From NCBI GenBank assembly GCA_002690705.1, contig NZFO01000008.1, forward strand, positions 61,252-125,251: a stretch of 64,000 nucleotides of DNA, written 5' to 3'. The stretch's first letter is position 1. Each line of letters starts with the position of its first letter. Below the pieces are notes generated by a model. The model saw only the letters and a program-made list of their open reading frames with translations, did not search any database and was not told the DNA's origin. Positions 8,599-16,989 of this stretch are shown in pieces. Both the position numbers and the translations under genes were made by a program. This DNA comes from Magnetovibrio sp. (lineage in GTDB: Bacteria; Pseudomonadota; Alphaproteobacteria; Rhodospirillales; Casp-alpha2).

Positions 8599-9747
8599 AT
8601 GCTAAAAATCAACCTTCCACCCGGCAGTCTGCCGCCCAATGCAGAGAAATTGCGGTCCGAAGTTCGCGACTTTCTTGCAAAACATTTAAGTGATTACTCT
8701 TCCGCTGCTAGAGCAAAATCATGGGCTGGCTCAGATCCAGCCTTCTCTGAACTATTGGGTCAACAGGGTTGGATTGGCATGACATGGCCCAGCAAGTATG
8801 GGGGGGCTGAGCGGAGTGCTTTAGAGCGTTATGTGGTGCTGGAAGAAATGCTCGCCGCGGGCGCCCCGGTTGCAGCGCATTGGATCGCAGACCGCCAAAG
8901 TGGGCCATTATTGCTGAATTTTGGTACTGAAAAACAACGCCAAAAGATCTTGCCAGCAATCTGTCGAGGTCATAGCTATTTTTGTATTGGCATGAGCGAA
9001 CCCAATTCAGGTTCTGATTTGGCATCTATCCGAACCAAAGGTGTGAAGACCAAGAATGGTTGGCAAATCAACGGCTCCAAATTATGGACATCAAAAGCGC
9101 ATATCGCCCATTACATGATCGCGCTAGTCCGCACGGCACCCCCGAACCCCAAAAATCGGCACGCAGGTCTCTCACAGTTTATAATCGATATGAAACGCCC
9201 CGGTATAACTATCCGTCCAATCCGCAACATTGCGGGTGACGATATGTTTAATGAAGTTTTTTTTGAGGACCTTGTTGTTCCAAACGACATGCTAGTTGGG
9301 AGAGAAGGGGAAGGGTGGAGTCAAGTTACTGCAGAATTGGCGCTGGAGCGCAGCGGGCCAGAGCGTTATCTCAGCAGTTATCAGCTACTATATGAACTGG
9401 TTTCAGAGCTCTCTATAAATCCAAAAGAGAGAAATGCTATCGGCGTTGGCAGACTGGTCGCGCATTTGGCAACATTGCGCCAAATGTCCATGGCGGTGGC
9501 TGTTATCCTAGAAGATGGTCGCTCACCCGAACTGGAGGCAGCCTTTGTCAAAGAAGCAGGCGTTGCTTTTGAACAGGGCATCCCATCCGTCGCGCACGAC
9601 CTGGTCGGACGATCCATACTTTTGGGTGCTGGGAATTTTGACCAAGTGATGGCCTATGTGACACAAGCGGCGAGGTCTTTTTCCTTACGAGGCGGTACAC
9701 GAGAAATCGTAAGAGGAATTATTGCGCGGGGGCTCGGCCTTAGATGA
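8599..9747 (+). CDS. acyl-CoA dehydrogenase, catalytic partner of a heteromeric pair
   Basis: Acyl-CoA dehydrogenase of 382 residues from ATG 8599 (394 if ATG 8563 is used; that one falls within an inverted repeat and has no better ribosome site). Motifs are GMSEPNSGSDLASIR, KLWTSKAHIAHYM, a glutamate at the helix-G position in LALERSGPER, and the C-terminal GGTREIVRGIIARGLGL. The next gene starts within its stop codon (ATGA) and encodes a shorter, degenerate relative. Such adjacent pairs form heteromeric enzymes with one active site per pair in the cases studied for steroid and other ring or side-chain oxidation. It probably oxidises a bulky acyl-CoA. The substrate is inferred only from gene context. 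Confidence 0.85.
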   Translation: MLKINLPPGSLPPNAEKLRSEVRDFLAKHLSDYSSAARAKSWAGSDPAFSELLGQQGWIGMTWPSKYGGAERSALERYVVLEEMLAAGAPVAAHWIADRQSGPLLLNFGTEKQRQKILPAICRGHSYFCIGMSEPNSGSDLASIRTKGVKTKNGWQINGSKLWTSKAHIAHYMIALVRTAPPNPKNRHAGLSQFIIDMKRPGITIRPIRNIAGDDMFNEVFFEDLVVPNDMLVGREGEGWSQVTAELALERSGPERYLSSYQLLYELVSELSINPKERNAIGVGRLVAHLATLRQMSMAVAVILEDGRSPELEAAFVKEAGVAFEQGIPSVAHDLVGRSILLGAGNFDQVMAYVTQAARSFSLRGGTREIVRGIIARGLGLR

Positions 9748-10796
9748 CAAGTGCAAGTTCACAAATGGTTGCTGATACAGCTGAAAAATTATTTTCAGAA
9801 CATGTCTCCGTTAATAGCCTGCGCGATGCTGAGGCGGGACGCTGGGCCGAGGCTTTATGGTGCGCACTCGAAGATAACGGCCTGACGACGGCTCTTGTGC
9901 TCGAGTCTGAAGGCGGTATTGGCGCCACTTGGGGGGACGCTTTTACAATTGCTCTTGCCGCAGGGCGTCATCGTGCACCTGTCCCTTTGCCAGAAACAAT
10001 GACCGCAGCATGGCTGATTGCCGCCTCAGGCATTACCCCCCCCCCGGGACCATTATCCCTTATTGATGACGACCACGAGTTTACATTCACTCAAGGGTTC
10101 GTGACTGGCAAATGTTCCAACGTGCCATGGGGAAGAAACGCCTCAGCCGTTTTTGTTGCAAATAAGTCTCTAGTGTTAATCTCATCACAGAAGCAATGGC
10201 AGCCTGACATCAACATTGCAGGCGAGCCCAGGGACACTATTGTTCTAGACGCTTTCCCTGTCTTATCTTCTGAGCTTGGAAACGCCGATAGACCCTCACT
10301 TGTGCGTCTGGCTGGCGCAGCCATGCGTAGTGCGCAAATGGCGGGTGGCATGGCGAGAGCAGTAGAACTCGCCATCGAACATGCTGGAATACGGCAACAG
10401 TTTGGGCGTCCTATATCCAAATTCCAAGCTATTCAACACATGCTGGCAGAAGCCGCAGCAAAATGCGCTATGGCACGTATCGCTGCAGAAATAGCTTTCA
10501 AAACTATGGATAACTCGCCAAGAAACATTGCAACAGCAGAATTTGAAATTGCGACAGCTAAGATCGTATGTGGGGAAGCTGTAGAGCGCGTCACCGACAT
10601 TGTCCATGAGGTACACGGAGCGATTGGGTTTACTGAGGAGCACGAATTACATTTTATTACGCGCAGGCTCTGGTCTTGGCGAGATGAATTTGGCGCAGAG
10701 AGCTTTTGGGCAGAACGCTTAGGTGAAAATATACTGAAAAGGGGTGCACAGAAACTTTGGCCTGATCTAACCGCACGCGACATCGCGACGCCATGA
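9744..10796 (+). CDS. acyl-CoA dehydrogenase, degenerate partner subunit
   Basis: A 350-residue acyl-CoA-dehydrogenase-like protein, shorter than usual. The middle beta domain is weak and the EPxSGSD-type FAD loop is missing, while the C-terminal helical bundle is clear (GIRQQFGRPISKFQAIQHML and HEVHGAIGFTEEHELHFITRRL). No glutamate is present at either usual catalytic position that I can identify. It starts in the ATGA overlap with the preceding full acyl-CoA dehydrogenase, so the two are probably made in equal amounts as alpha and beta subunits. It would contribute structure and part of the FAD site. The family assignment is firm; the heteromer is inference from known FadE-type pairs. Confidence 0.83.
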   Translation: MTSASSQMVADTAEKLFSEHVSVNSLRDAEAGRWAEALWCALEDNGLTTALVLESEGGIGATWGDAFTIALAAGRHRAPVPLPETMTAAWLIAASGITPPPGPLSLIDDDHEFTFTQGFVTGKCSNVPWGRNASAVFVANKSLVLISSQKQWQPDINIAGEPRDTIVLDAFPVLSSELGNADRPSLVRLAGAAMRSAQMAGGMARAVELAIEHAGIRQQFGRPISKFQAIQHMLAEAAAKCAMARIAAEIAFKTMDNSPRNIATAEFEIATAKIVCGEAVERVTDIVHEVHGAIGFTEEHELHFITRRLWSWRDEFGAESFWAERLGENILKRGAQKLWPDLTARDIATP

Positions 10797-10933
10797 CAAG
10801 TCTGTTTCATCGAAATTTAATTACAGATGACTATTTCCAGGCCAAAGGGTTAGAGGTAGTCTCATAATAATGGCATTAGACAAAACTGTCTTGTTGTCAT
10901 ACTGAATAGATTAAGAAAGAAAGGTCGAACAAA

Positions 10934-11800
10934 GTGGACTATCACGCACCAGAGAGCATTCATGCCGCAATTAGTCTTTTGGTTAACGCAGAGGGTGATG
11001 CTAGAGTTTTAGCTGGAGGAACCGACGTTCTCGTTCAGTTGCGCGAGGAAATGATCGAGCCCAATCACCTAATAGACATCAAAAACATAGCTGAAACCCG
11101 AAATATAAGTATTTGCGCAAAAGAAGTCCGCGTTGGGGCAGCCGTAACCGGTGCAGAGCTCGGTGAGCATCCAAAGGTCAAGGCCCTTTGGCCGGGTGTT
11201 GTAGAGGCGGTCGGGTTAATCGGATCACACCAGATACAAAGCCGCGCAACCATGGGGGGCAATCTCTGCAATGCATCTCCCGCTGCTGATAGCGTTCCAG
11301 CCCTTATTGCGGCCGATGGCAAGGTGGTCATCGCCGGTCCCAACGGCGAACGAAAAATAAGCATTGAAGATTTTCTTATAGCGCCGGGCAAGACAGCATT
11401 AGCAATAGGGGAATTTGTGGTCGCCCTAGCGTTACCCATCCCTCCAACAAGAACGGCGGATGCTTATCTGCGATTCATCCCGCGGACAGAAATGGATATT
11501 GCCGTAGTAAGCGCCGGCTCCGCAATAACTTTAGATGAAGATGGCAAATGTACGCATGCCCGTTTAGCAGTAGGAGCCGTGGCCCCCACCGCCCGGCTAG
11601 TTAAGAGTGCCTCGGGCATATTAGTGGATGGACTATTAGATGACGATAGACTAGAGCAGCTAGCGCAAGCAACCAGTGCCGTCTGCGAACCCATTGATGA
11701 TAAACGCGGCACGGTAGCGTTTCGCACGCAGGTGGCGGGCGTCTTAGCATGTCGAGCTGTAAAACTTGCTTGGCAACGCGCGATGGAGCGAGACATATGA
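10934..11800 (+). CDS. molybdenum hydroxylase, FAD-binding medium subunit
   Basis: FAD subunit of a xanthine-oxidase-family enzyme, 288 residues, starting at GTG 10934 after a GAAAGG box. It shows the FAD-contacting AGGTDVLVQLRE near residue 28, RATMGGNLCNASPAADSVPAL near 108 (in two parts) and the CO_deh_flav_C domain after residue 170 (LRFIPRTEMDIAVVSAG). It passes electrons from the iron-sulphur subunit to an acceptor. It overlaps the small-subunit gene by four bases and forms one transcript with it and the large subunit. No 4Fe-4S insertion of the benzoyl-CoA-reductase type is seen, so it is not a typical 4-hydroxybenzoyl-CoA reductase beta subunit. Confidence 0.9.
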   Translation: MDYHAPESIHAAISLLVNAEGDARVLAGGTDVLVQLREEMIEPNHLIDIKNIAETRNISICAKEVRVGAAVTGAELGEHPKVKALWPGVVEAVGLIGSHQIQSRATMGGNLCNASPAADSVPALIAADGKVVIAGPNGERKISIEDFLIAPGKTALAIGEFVVALALPIPPTRTADAYLRFIPRTEMDIAVVSAGSAITLDEDGKCTHARLAVGAVAPTARLVKSASGILVDGLLDDDRLEQLAQATSAVCEPIDDKRGTVAFRTQVAGVLACRAVKLAWQRAMERDI

Positions 11801-12279
11801 GCAAACATTTTGTCTCAGCTATAGTCAATGGTGACGAAGTTGAATTTCGGTGTGATTCAGGCGAGACGCTTCTCGATGTGCTTCGCACAAAACTGTATTT
11901 AACGGGTACTAAAAACGGATGCGGAACAGGTGATTGTGGCGCATGTACCGTGCTTATGAATGGACGCGCAATTAATTCTTGTCTTGTGCTCGGTGCTGAA
12001 TGCTCGGATATGAGCATTGAAACTATTGAAGGTATGGCGGTCGGGGGGGAATTGCACCCTCTTCAGCAAAAATTTCTCGATCACGCGGCCTTACAATGCG
12101 GCGTGTGTACGCCCGGTATATTGAACATGGCTAAGGCCTTATTAAAAGAAAACTCAAACCCTTCAGAGACAGAAGTCCGTTTCGGTTTGGCTGGAAATCT
12201 CTGCCGATGCACTGGATATGACAAAATCGTCCGCGCAGTAATGGACGCGGCCGCAGAAATGAGGGCACGTAGAACATGA
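11797..12279 (+). CDS. molybdenum hydroxylase, 2Fe-2S small subunit
   Basis: Small electron-transfer subunit, 160 residues from ATG 11797, which overlaps the previous stop as ATGA; a longer frame from 11749 exists but is not needed. The plant-type ferredoxin cluster ligands are Cys42, Cys47, Cys50 and Cys62 (GCGTGDCGACTVLMNG then SCL). The second cluster, in the helical domain, has Cys101, Cys104, Cys136 and Cys138 (QCGVCTPG and NLCRCTGY). All eight ligands of the family are present, so the protein should be functional. It lies between the FAD and molybdopterin subunits in the usual medium-small-large order. Confidence 0.92.
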   Translation: MSKHFVSAIVNGDEVEFRCDSGETLLDVLRTKLYLTGTKNGCGTGDCGACTVLMNGRAINSCLVLGAECSDMSIETIEGMAVGGELHPLQQKFLDHAALQCGVCTPGILNMAKALLKENSNPSETEVRFGLAGNLCRCTGYDKIVRAVMDAAAEMRARRT

Positions 12280-14579
12280 ATGAAAAGAGAAAGAATAGCA
12301 CGAGGTCAGGCAGTAACTTTAAATGGGTTGGCGAGGTAACGCCTCGTCCTGATGGTGTCGATAAAGTCACTGGGCGGGCTCGTTACGGGGACGACTTAAA
12401 ATTACCGGGTATGCTGCACGCAAGAGTCCTGCGCAGCCCCCATGCACATGCTAAGATCGTATCCATCGATACATCAAAAGCATCTGCTCTTGAAGGTGTC
12501 AAAGGGGTAGTAACATATCGGGATATACCAGATCACCCCCTTGCAACCCCACCATATCCCCCAATTATTCAAGATTTTCACGATCTCTCCCGCAACGTAA
12601 TGGCACGGGACAAGGTCCTCTATGACGGTCATGCCGTGGCTGCTGTAGCAGCCACTTCTGAGGCTGTCGCTCGGGAGGCAATCAAGCTAATACAGGTAAA
12701 GTATGAGACGTTACCCCATGTTCTTGATCCCTTCGAGGCAACTCTCTCGGATGCGCCAATCTTACACGAGTATCAATTTACTGAAGGAGCCGATCCAGAC
12801 ACCAGCAAACCCTCAAATACTTTTCGAACCCTGAGTGGTGAGCGAGGTAATTTGGTTCAAGGGTTCAGTGAAGCAGATGTGATTATCGAACGCGAATTTT
12901 CATCCCAACCCGTTCATCAAGGCTTCATTGAGCCAATGGCATGCGTGGCAAGCGCTTCAGAAGACGGTAGCGTTGAATTATGGACCTCCACTCAAGGGCA
13001 TTTTGTTGCTAGAGGTTTGTTGTCTAAATTGTTAAATCTCGAGATCTCAAAATTACGCGTTACCGCTTCCGAAATTGGTGGCGGGTTCGGGGCCAAAACG
13101 ACTATCTATGGTGAACCAGTAGCAATCCGTCTATCCCAAAAAACTGGCCGGCCTGTGCGCATGACCTTTACACGCTCTGAAGTTTTTCGGGCTACGGGCC
13201 CGGCCGCTGGGTCACGCTGCCGCATTAAGGTAGGTATAAAAAGTGACGGAACTATTACTGCTGGAGATGCAGAAATTTGGTATCAAGCGGGCGCATTCAA
13301 GGGGGCGCCCGTGGGCCGCGCACTCGATACATTCTTTTCACCTTACAATATCAAACATATACGAGCTGCGGCTCATGATGTATGCGTTAACCGACCGAAA
13401 GTTGCTGCATACCGCGCGCCGGGCGCGCCAATGGCTACGTGGGCTATGGAAGCCGTACTCAACGAGGCTGCTGATGTAATAGGCATAGATCCCATTGATC
13501 TTCGGCTTCGAAATGCAGTCAAAGAGGGCGACACCAGCTTAAAAGGCACAAAACATGGTCGTATTGGACTTATTGAAGTCTTGGAAGCAACCAAGAACCA
13601 TGCACACTACACGGCCCCACTGGGCCGCAACGAAGGTCGCGGCTTTGCAGTCGGTTATTGGCTACATGGCGGTGGCTTGAGCAGCGCATCCGTTATTTTA
13701 CAAGATGACGGGACCGTTAATGTCGCAACCGGCAGCCCGGATATTGGTGGATCAAGGTCCTCGATGCGGGCTATGGCGGCCGAAGAGTTGGGGATCGATG
13801 TGAAATTGATTAAGCCAATTATTGCTGATACAGGATCGCTGCCTTACAGTTATCAGACGGCAGGTAGCCGCACTACCTATGCGACTGGAATGGCCGTTGT
13901 AAACGCGGCACGTGATGTGATAGATCGGCTTCGTGCATTAGCGGCTACGAAATGGGACATAGGCGTGAAAGATGTGCGTTGGGATGATGGCCACGCCATT
14001 CCTGCCGATAAATATGAAGGAGAAATATCACCCCTGAGTCTAAAAGAGTTAGCCGAGGTGGCAATGAAAATGGGTGGCGCAATCGCAGGCCACTCAGAAA
14101 TCAACGCCTCTGGCCAAGGTGCAGCCTTCTGCGCACAACTTGTGGATGTGTGTGTGGATCCGGAGACTGGCCGAGTAACGCCAATTCGGCACACCGTTAT
14201 TGAGGATGTCGGCCGAGCCATATCGCCGGATTATGTTGAAGGCCAGATGCAAGGTGGGGCCGTACAAGGTATTGGTTGGGCGCTGAATGAAGAATACATT
14301 TATAACGAAAATGCGCAGTTGCAAAATACCGGGTTTTTAGATTACCGCATGCCAGTGGCGTCGGATGTGCCTATGATTGATACCGTGATAGTCGAAGTTC
14401 CAAATCCAAACCATCCTTACGGGGTGCGCGGCGTTGGGGAGCCCCCGTTAGTATCGGCTCCTGCTGCGGTCGCTAATGCTGTGGAGAATGCTATTGGCAC
14501 AACAATGAGCCATCTTCCATTGACGCCACCCAAAATTTTGAGAGCCATCGGGGAAACAATACCAGAGGCCGCTGAGTAA
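12276..14579 (+). CDS. molybdenum hydroxylase, molybdopterin-binding large subunit
   Basis: Catalytic subunit of 767 residues, usual length, starting in an ATGA overlap. The a/b-hammerhead domain is at about 30-145 (RYGDDLKLPGMLHARVLRSPHAH) and the cofactor-binding part follows. Motifs include EIGGGFGAKT near 268, AYRAPGAP near 376, GGAVQGIGWALNEE and the catalytic glutamate in RGVGEPPLVSAPAA near 720. Form I CO dehydrogenase has AYXCSFR at the AYRAPGAP position, so this is not CO dehydrogenase; it is a hydroxylase of an N-heterocycle, aldehyde or aromatic or alicyclic acid derivative. Cofactor insertion factors such as xdhC are not nearby. It is expected to work with the flanking acyl-CoA genes, but the substrate is open. 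Confidence 0.9.
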   Translation: MNEKRKNSTRSGSNFKWVGEVTPRPDGVDKVTGRARYGDDLKLPGMLHARVLRSPHAHAKIVSIDTSKASALEGVKGVVTYRDIPDHPLATPPYPPIIQDFHDLSRNVMARDKVLYDGHAVAAVAATSEAVAREAIKLIQVKYETLPHVLDPFEATLSDAPILHEYQFTEGADPDTSKPSNTFRTLSGERGNLVQGFSEADVIIEREFSSQPVHQGFIEPMACVASASEDGSVELWTSTQGHFVARGLLSKLLNLEISKLRVTASEIGGGFGAKTTIYGEPVAIRLSQKTGRPVRMTFTRSEVFRATGPAAGSRCRIKVGIKSDGTITAGDAEIWYQAGAFKGAPVGRALDTFFSPYNIKHIRAAAHDVCVNRPKVAAYRAPGAPMATWAMEAVLNEAADVIGIDPIDLRLRNAVKEGDTSLKGTKHGRIGLIEVLEATKNHAHYTAPLGRNEGRGFAVGYWLHGGGLSSASVILQDDGTVNVATGSPDIGGSRSSMRAMAAEELGIDVKLIKPIIADTGSLPYSYQTAGSRTTYATGMAVVNAARDVIDRLRALAATKWDIGVKDVRWDDGHAIPADKYEGEISPLSLKELAEVAMKMGGAIAGHSEINASGQGAAFCAQLVDVCVDPETGRVTPIRHTVIEDVGRAISPDYVEGQMQGGAVQGIGWALNEEYIYNENAQLQNTGFLDYRMPVASDVPMIDTVIVEVPNPNHPYGVRGVGEPPLVSAPAAVANAVENAIGTTMSHLPLTPPKILRAIGETIPEAAE

Positions 14580-14624
14580 AGTATATAAACGACATGGGGC
14601 TCTGCTCCAGAGAGGATAATTAGA

Positions 14625-15266
14625 GTGTTTTACGAACCTAAAGACGGCCATGGCTTGGTGAAAAACCCCTTTAACAGTCTGGTCGTCCCTCGCCCCATTG
14701 GTTGGATTAGCTCTATTGATCGCGCAGGTAACGTCAATCTCGCTCCGTATAGCTTCTTCAACGGCGTAGCTTACAGCCCACCAACTGTCATGTTTTCATC
14801 AGGTAGAGGACAAGTCGAGGATGACAATTTAAAGGACTCTGTTCGCAATATTCAGCAAACCGGCGAATTTGTGCACAACTTTTCAACGTGGGATACAAAA
14901 GAGGCGATGAATGCGTCATCTGCTACTTCAAAGAAAGATGTAGACGAATTGGCCGATGCTGGCCTAACACCAACGCCCTCAGTGTTAGTCAAAGCGCCTC
15001 GCGTAAAAGAATCCCCCATTCATTTCGAGTGTAAACTAATACAAACGGTCGAACTGCCAAATACAACTGGCAACAATCAGTATACAGTAGTGTTTGGTGA
15101 GGTAATTGGCGTTCATATCAACGACGATCTAATCATGGAGAACGGCCAGATTGATATCGGTAGACTTCACCCCATCGCCCGCATGGGCTACCAAGATTAC
15201 GCGGAAGTAACTTTGGATACAGTATTTACCATGGAGCGGCCAAGCTTCCATCCGTATGCTAAATAA
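14625..15266 (+). CDS. flavin reductase-like, FMN-binding split-barrel protein
   Basis: A 213-residue protein of the flavin reductase-like domain family, starting at GTG 14625 with AGAGGA upstream. The FMN-binding pattern PRPIGWISSIDRAGNVNLAPYS (in two parts, residues about 23-45) and FFNGVAYSPPTVMFSSG are typical of the long DUF447/flavoredoxin-like branch rather than small HpaC-type reductases. It follows the molybdenum hydroxylase by 45 bases on the same strand, so it probably belongs to the same operon and may feed reduced flavin to an oxygenase or act as an electron carrier. No partner monooxygenase is in the window. A hairpin lies just after the gene. Confidence 0.82.
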   Translation: MFYEPKDGHGLVKNPFNSLVVPRPIGWISSIDRAGNVNLAPYSFFNGVAYSPPTVMFSSGRGQVEDDNLKDSVRNIQQTGEFVHNFSTWDTKEAMNASSATSKKDVDELADAGLTPTPSVLVKAPRVKESPIHFECKLIQTVELPNTTGNNQYTVVFGEVIGVHINDDLIMENGQIDIGRLHPIARMGYQDYAEVTLDTVFTMERPSFHPYAK

Positions 15267-15273
15267 GCGACTT

Positions 15274-15294
15274 AAGATTATTAAAAATAATCTT
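15274..15294 (+). terminator. hairpin after the hydroxylase operon
   Basis: AAGATTATT, three A, then AATAATCTT: a 9-bp AT-rich stem between the flavin-reductase gene and the EamA gene. The following GGGCTTT is only a weak U-tract, so this may be an attenuator or processing site rather than a full terminator. Confidence 0.4.
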
Positions 15295-15324
15295 GGGCTT
15301 TGAACGCGCAGATTTGAGGACGCG

Positions 15325-16266
15325 ATGAGATTGCTGCGGCTACTTCCGCCTAATGCCCGCCACATACTATGGCATTGGTTAAAGTATTGGCGCAGTTTAC
15401 CAGGAAATGCCCGTGGAGCCATATGGGTTTTATTAGCAGCCTTTATTGGAGCCAGCATGTCTGCGCTGATTAAATTTGTCGGTCAGCGCATTCCAGTCTT
15501 TGAGATTTTATTTATTCGCCAATTGATCGTAGTCGCCATTATTGCTCCAATAGTATTCCATAAACGGCGAGTTGTCCTCAAAACAACCATGATGCGTTAT
15601 CACATTATGCGAGGTGGGTTTGCCGCAGTCGCCATGGCAACAGGTTTTGCTGCGTTGGTGCATATGCCCCTTGCCGAGGCTACGGCTATTAGCTTTGCTA
15701 AAACGCTTTTTATGACCATCTTGGCAATAATATTCCTAGGCGAAAACGTTGGCCCCAGACGATGGACCGTTACTCTTATTGGTTTTGTGGGGGTTCTGAT
15801 AATTATTCGACCCGGGACAGAGGCCATGAATATTTATTCAGTACTCGCATTGATTTCCTCATTGTTCGTAGCTGGAATCATGATTGTACTCCGCAAACTC
15901 TCACAGGTAGAGTCAGCATCAACCATAATGGCTTATCAATCTTGCTTTGTAACAATCGCTATGCTTGGTCCTGCAATCTACTTCTGGGTAATACCCACTT
16001 GGCATGAACTCGCTATTATTTTAGTTATCGGCATGCTGATGTCGAATATGCAATGGGTTATGATTCAGGGATTGAAAGCAGCGGAGGCTGTTGCAATTGC
16101 GCCAATCGAATACGCTAGGCTACTGTTCGTGACGGTGATAGGGGTCCTCTTCTTTGCTGAAATTCCCAGCCTATGGACTCTCTCTGGATCACTACTCATC
16201 ATCGTCAGTACGCTTTATACAATACGCCGAAATGCGGTAGTTAAAGACACAATGGGCAGCAAGTAG
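15325..16266 (+). CDS. EamA/DMT-superfamily transporter
   Basis: Inner-membrane protein of 313 residues with about ten hydrophobic helices arranged as two EamA repeats: the first from about 28 (GAIWVLLAAFIGASMSALIKFVG, in parts) to 150, the second from about 168 (YSVLALISSLFVAGIMIVL). The repeats carry the usual LAEATAISFAKTLFMTILA and AAEAVAIAPIEYARLL motifs. Family members export or exchange small metabolites; the substrate cannot be told from sequence. The first 28 residues are charged and cytoplasmic. ATG 15325 has GAGGA at close spacing. It could serve the catabolic cluster or be independent, since a hairpin separates them. Confidence 0.85.
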   Translation: MRLLRLLPPNARHILWHWLKYWRSLPGNARGAIWVLLAAFIGASMSALIKFVGQRIPVFEILFIRQLIVVAIIAPIVFHKRRVVLKTTMMRYHIMRGGFAAVAMATGFAALVHMPLAEATAISFAKTLFMTILAIIFLGENVGPRRWTVTLIGFVGVLIIIRPGTEAMNIYSVLALISSLFVAGIMIVLRKLSQVESASTIMAYQSCFVTIAMLGPAIYFWVIPTWHELAIILVIGMLMSNMQWVMIQGLKAAEAVAIAPIEYARLLFVTVIGVLFFAEIPSLWTLSGSLLIIVSTLYTIRRNAVVKDTMGSK

Positions 16267-16385
16267 ATGAGGCTAGGTTCTATAAAAAGTTATTGTTTAG
16301 TTGACTTGTGCGGCGATTCTTCTACTTTTCGGTCATACGTGTTACATTGGTTGTGTGTTACCTGAGCAGCTACTTCGCTGTTTCG

Positions 16386-16417
16386 CTTAGTTATCCCCTG
16401 ACTTAGTTATCTACTGA
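16386..16417 (+). repeat. two near-identical 16-bp tandem copies in the cold-shock leader
   Basis: CTTAGTTATCCCCTGA is followed directly by CTTAGTTATCTACTGA (14 of 16 identical). They lie in the roughly 220-base leader of the cold-shock gene, 75 bases before its start. Long structured leaders are usual for cspA-type genes; whether this repeat matters is unknown. Confidence 0.5.
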
Positions 16418-16491
16418 CAATGTGTACGTTCGAAAAACCGCCTACGCATATTGCGAGGTTTGGACATCTATATGTTGAGAGGAACTATGTT

Positions 16492-16701
16492 ATGACAACT
16501 GGAACAGTAAAATGGTTTAACGCTACCAAGGGTTATGGATTCATTGAGCCAGAAGATGGCTCCAAAGATGCTTTCGTGCATATATCGGCTGTAGAGCGCG
16601 CTGGTCTCACTACCTTGAACGAGGGACAAAAGATTTCATATGATCTGACACCAGGACAAAACGGAAAGTCTTCCGCGGAAAATATCTCGGTCGTGGATTA
16701 A
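16492..16701 (+). CDS. cold-shock DNA/RNA-binding protein
   Basis: CspA-family protein of 69 residues. ATG 16492 is chosen over an earlier in-frame ATG at 16420 because GAGAGGA precedes it and the protein then starts at the family norm (MTTGTVKWFNATKGYGFIEP). RNP1 (KGYGFI) and RNP2 (AFVHISAV, where the family has DVFVHxSA) are both present, giving a single five-stranded OB fold that melts RNA secondary structure. A gene-free stretch of about 220 bases upstream is long enough to hold the regulatory 5' leader typical of these genes. A strong hairpin and a small charged-protein gene follow. Confidence 0.93.
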   Translation: MTTGTVKWFNATKGYGFIEPEDGSKDAFVHISAVERAGLTTLNEGQKISYDLTPGQNGKSSAENISVVD

Positions 16702-16709
16702 TAACATCT

Positions 16710-16742
16710 GCTCGGCGCTTCTCAGATGAGACAGCGCCGAGC
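16710..16742 (+). terminator. strong GC-rich hairpin between csp and the small downstream gene
   Basis: GCTCGGCGCT (16710-16719) pairs perfectly with AGCGCCGAGC (16733-16742), and the interior TCTCA/TGAGA extends the stem to about 15 bp with one bulged base and a two-base apex. No U-run follows, so it may be a partial terminator, a processing site or an RNA-stability element that sets the ratio of the two proteins. Confidence 0.6.
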
Positions 16743-16812
16743 CCGCGCCCGCTTCGAGGAAAGGCACGCTCGAGCGAGTAGTTGTTCATAACGAATCAGG
16801 AGACTGGGTGCC

Positions 16813-16989
16813 ATGAAATCTGCAAAATTGCGTGCTGAAGCGCAATTCACCGCTACGCAAAAAAAAAGTGATAAGGTTCTGAAGGAAAAGGAGCGCCTCA
16901 GGAAAGAACGAGCCGATCAGTTAATTCGACTGAGAAATCTGCGCCTCAAGAGCGAAGGCTCAGATAAGAAAGGTGCTGATCCTCAATAG
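16813..16989 (+). CDS. small charged coiled-coil protein behind csp
   Basis: A 58-codon frame starting at ATG 16813 with AGGAG about 12 bases upstream. The translation begins MKSAKLRAEAQFTATQKKSD and continues as one predicted helix very rich in Lys, Arg and Glu, with a tail ending GADPQ. I recognise similar short basic-helix proteins encoded just after cold-shock genes in other alphaproteobacteria; none has a known function to my knowledge. The codons are well formed and the context is conserved, so I believe it is real. It may bind nucleic acid or ribosomes, but that is speculation. Confidence 0.65.
   Translation: MKSAKLRAEAQFTATQKKSDKVLKEKERLRKERADQLIRLRNLRLKSEGSDKKGADPQ

Noticed and set aside
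10934..14579. Aerobic CO dehydrogenase (coxMSL)
   Set aside because: Subunit order fits, but the large subunit has AYRAPGAP where form I CO dehydrogenase has AYXCSFR, and no coxD/E/F/G accessory genes are present.
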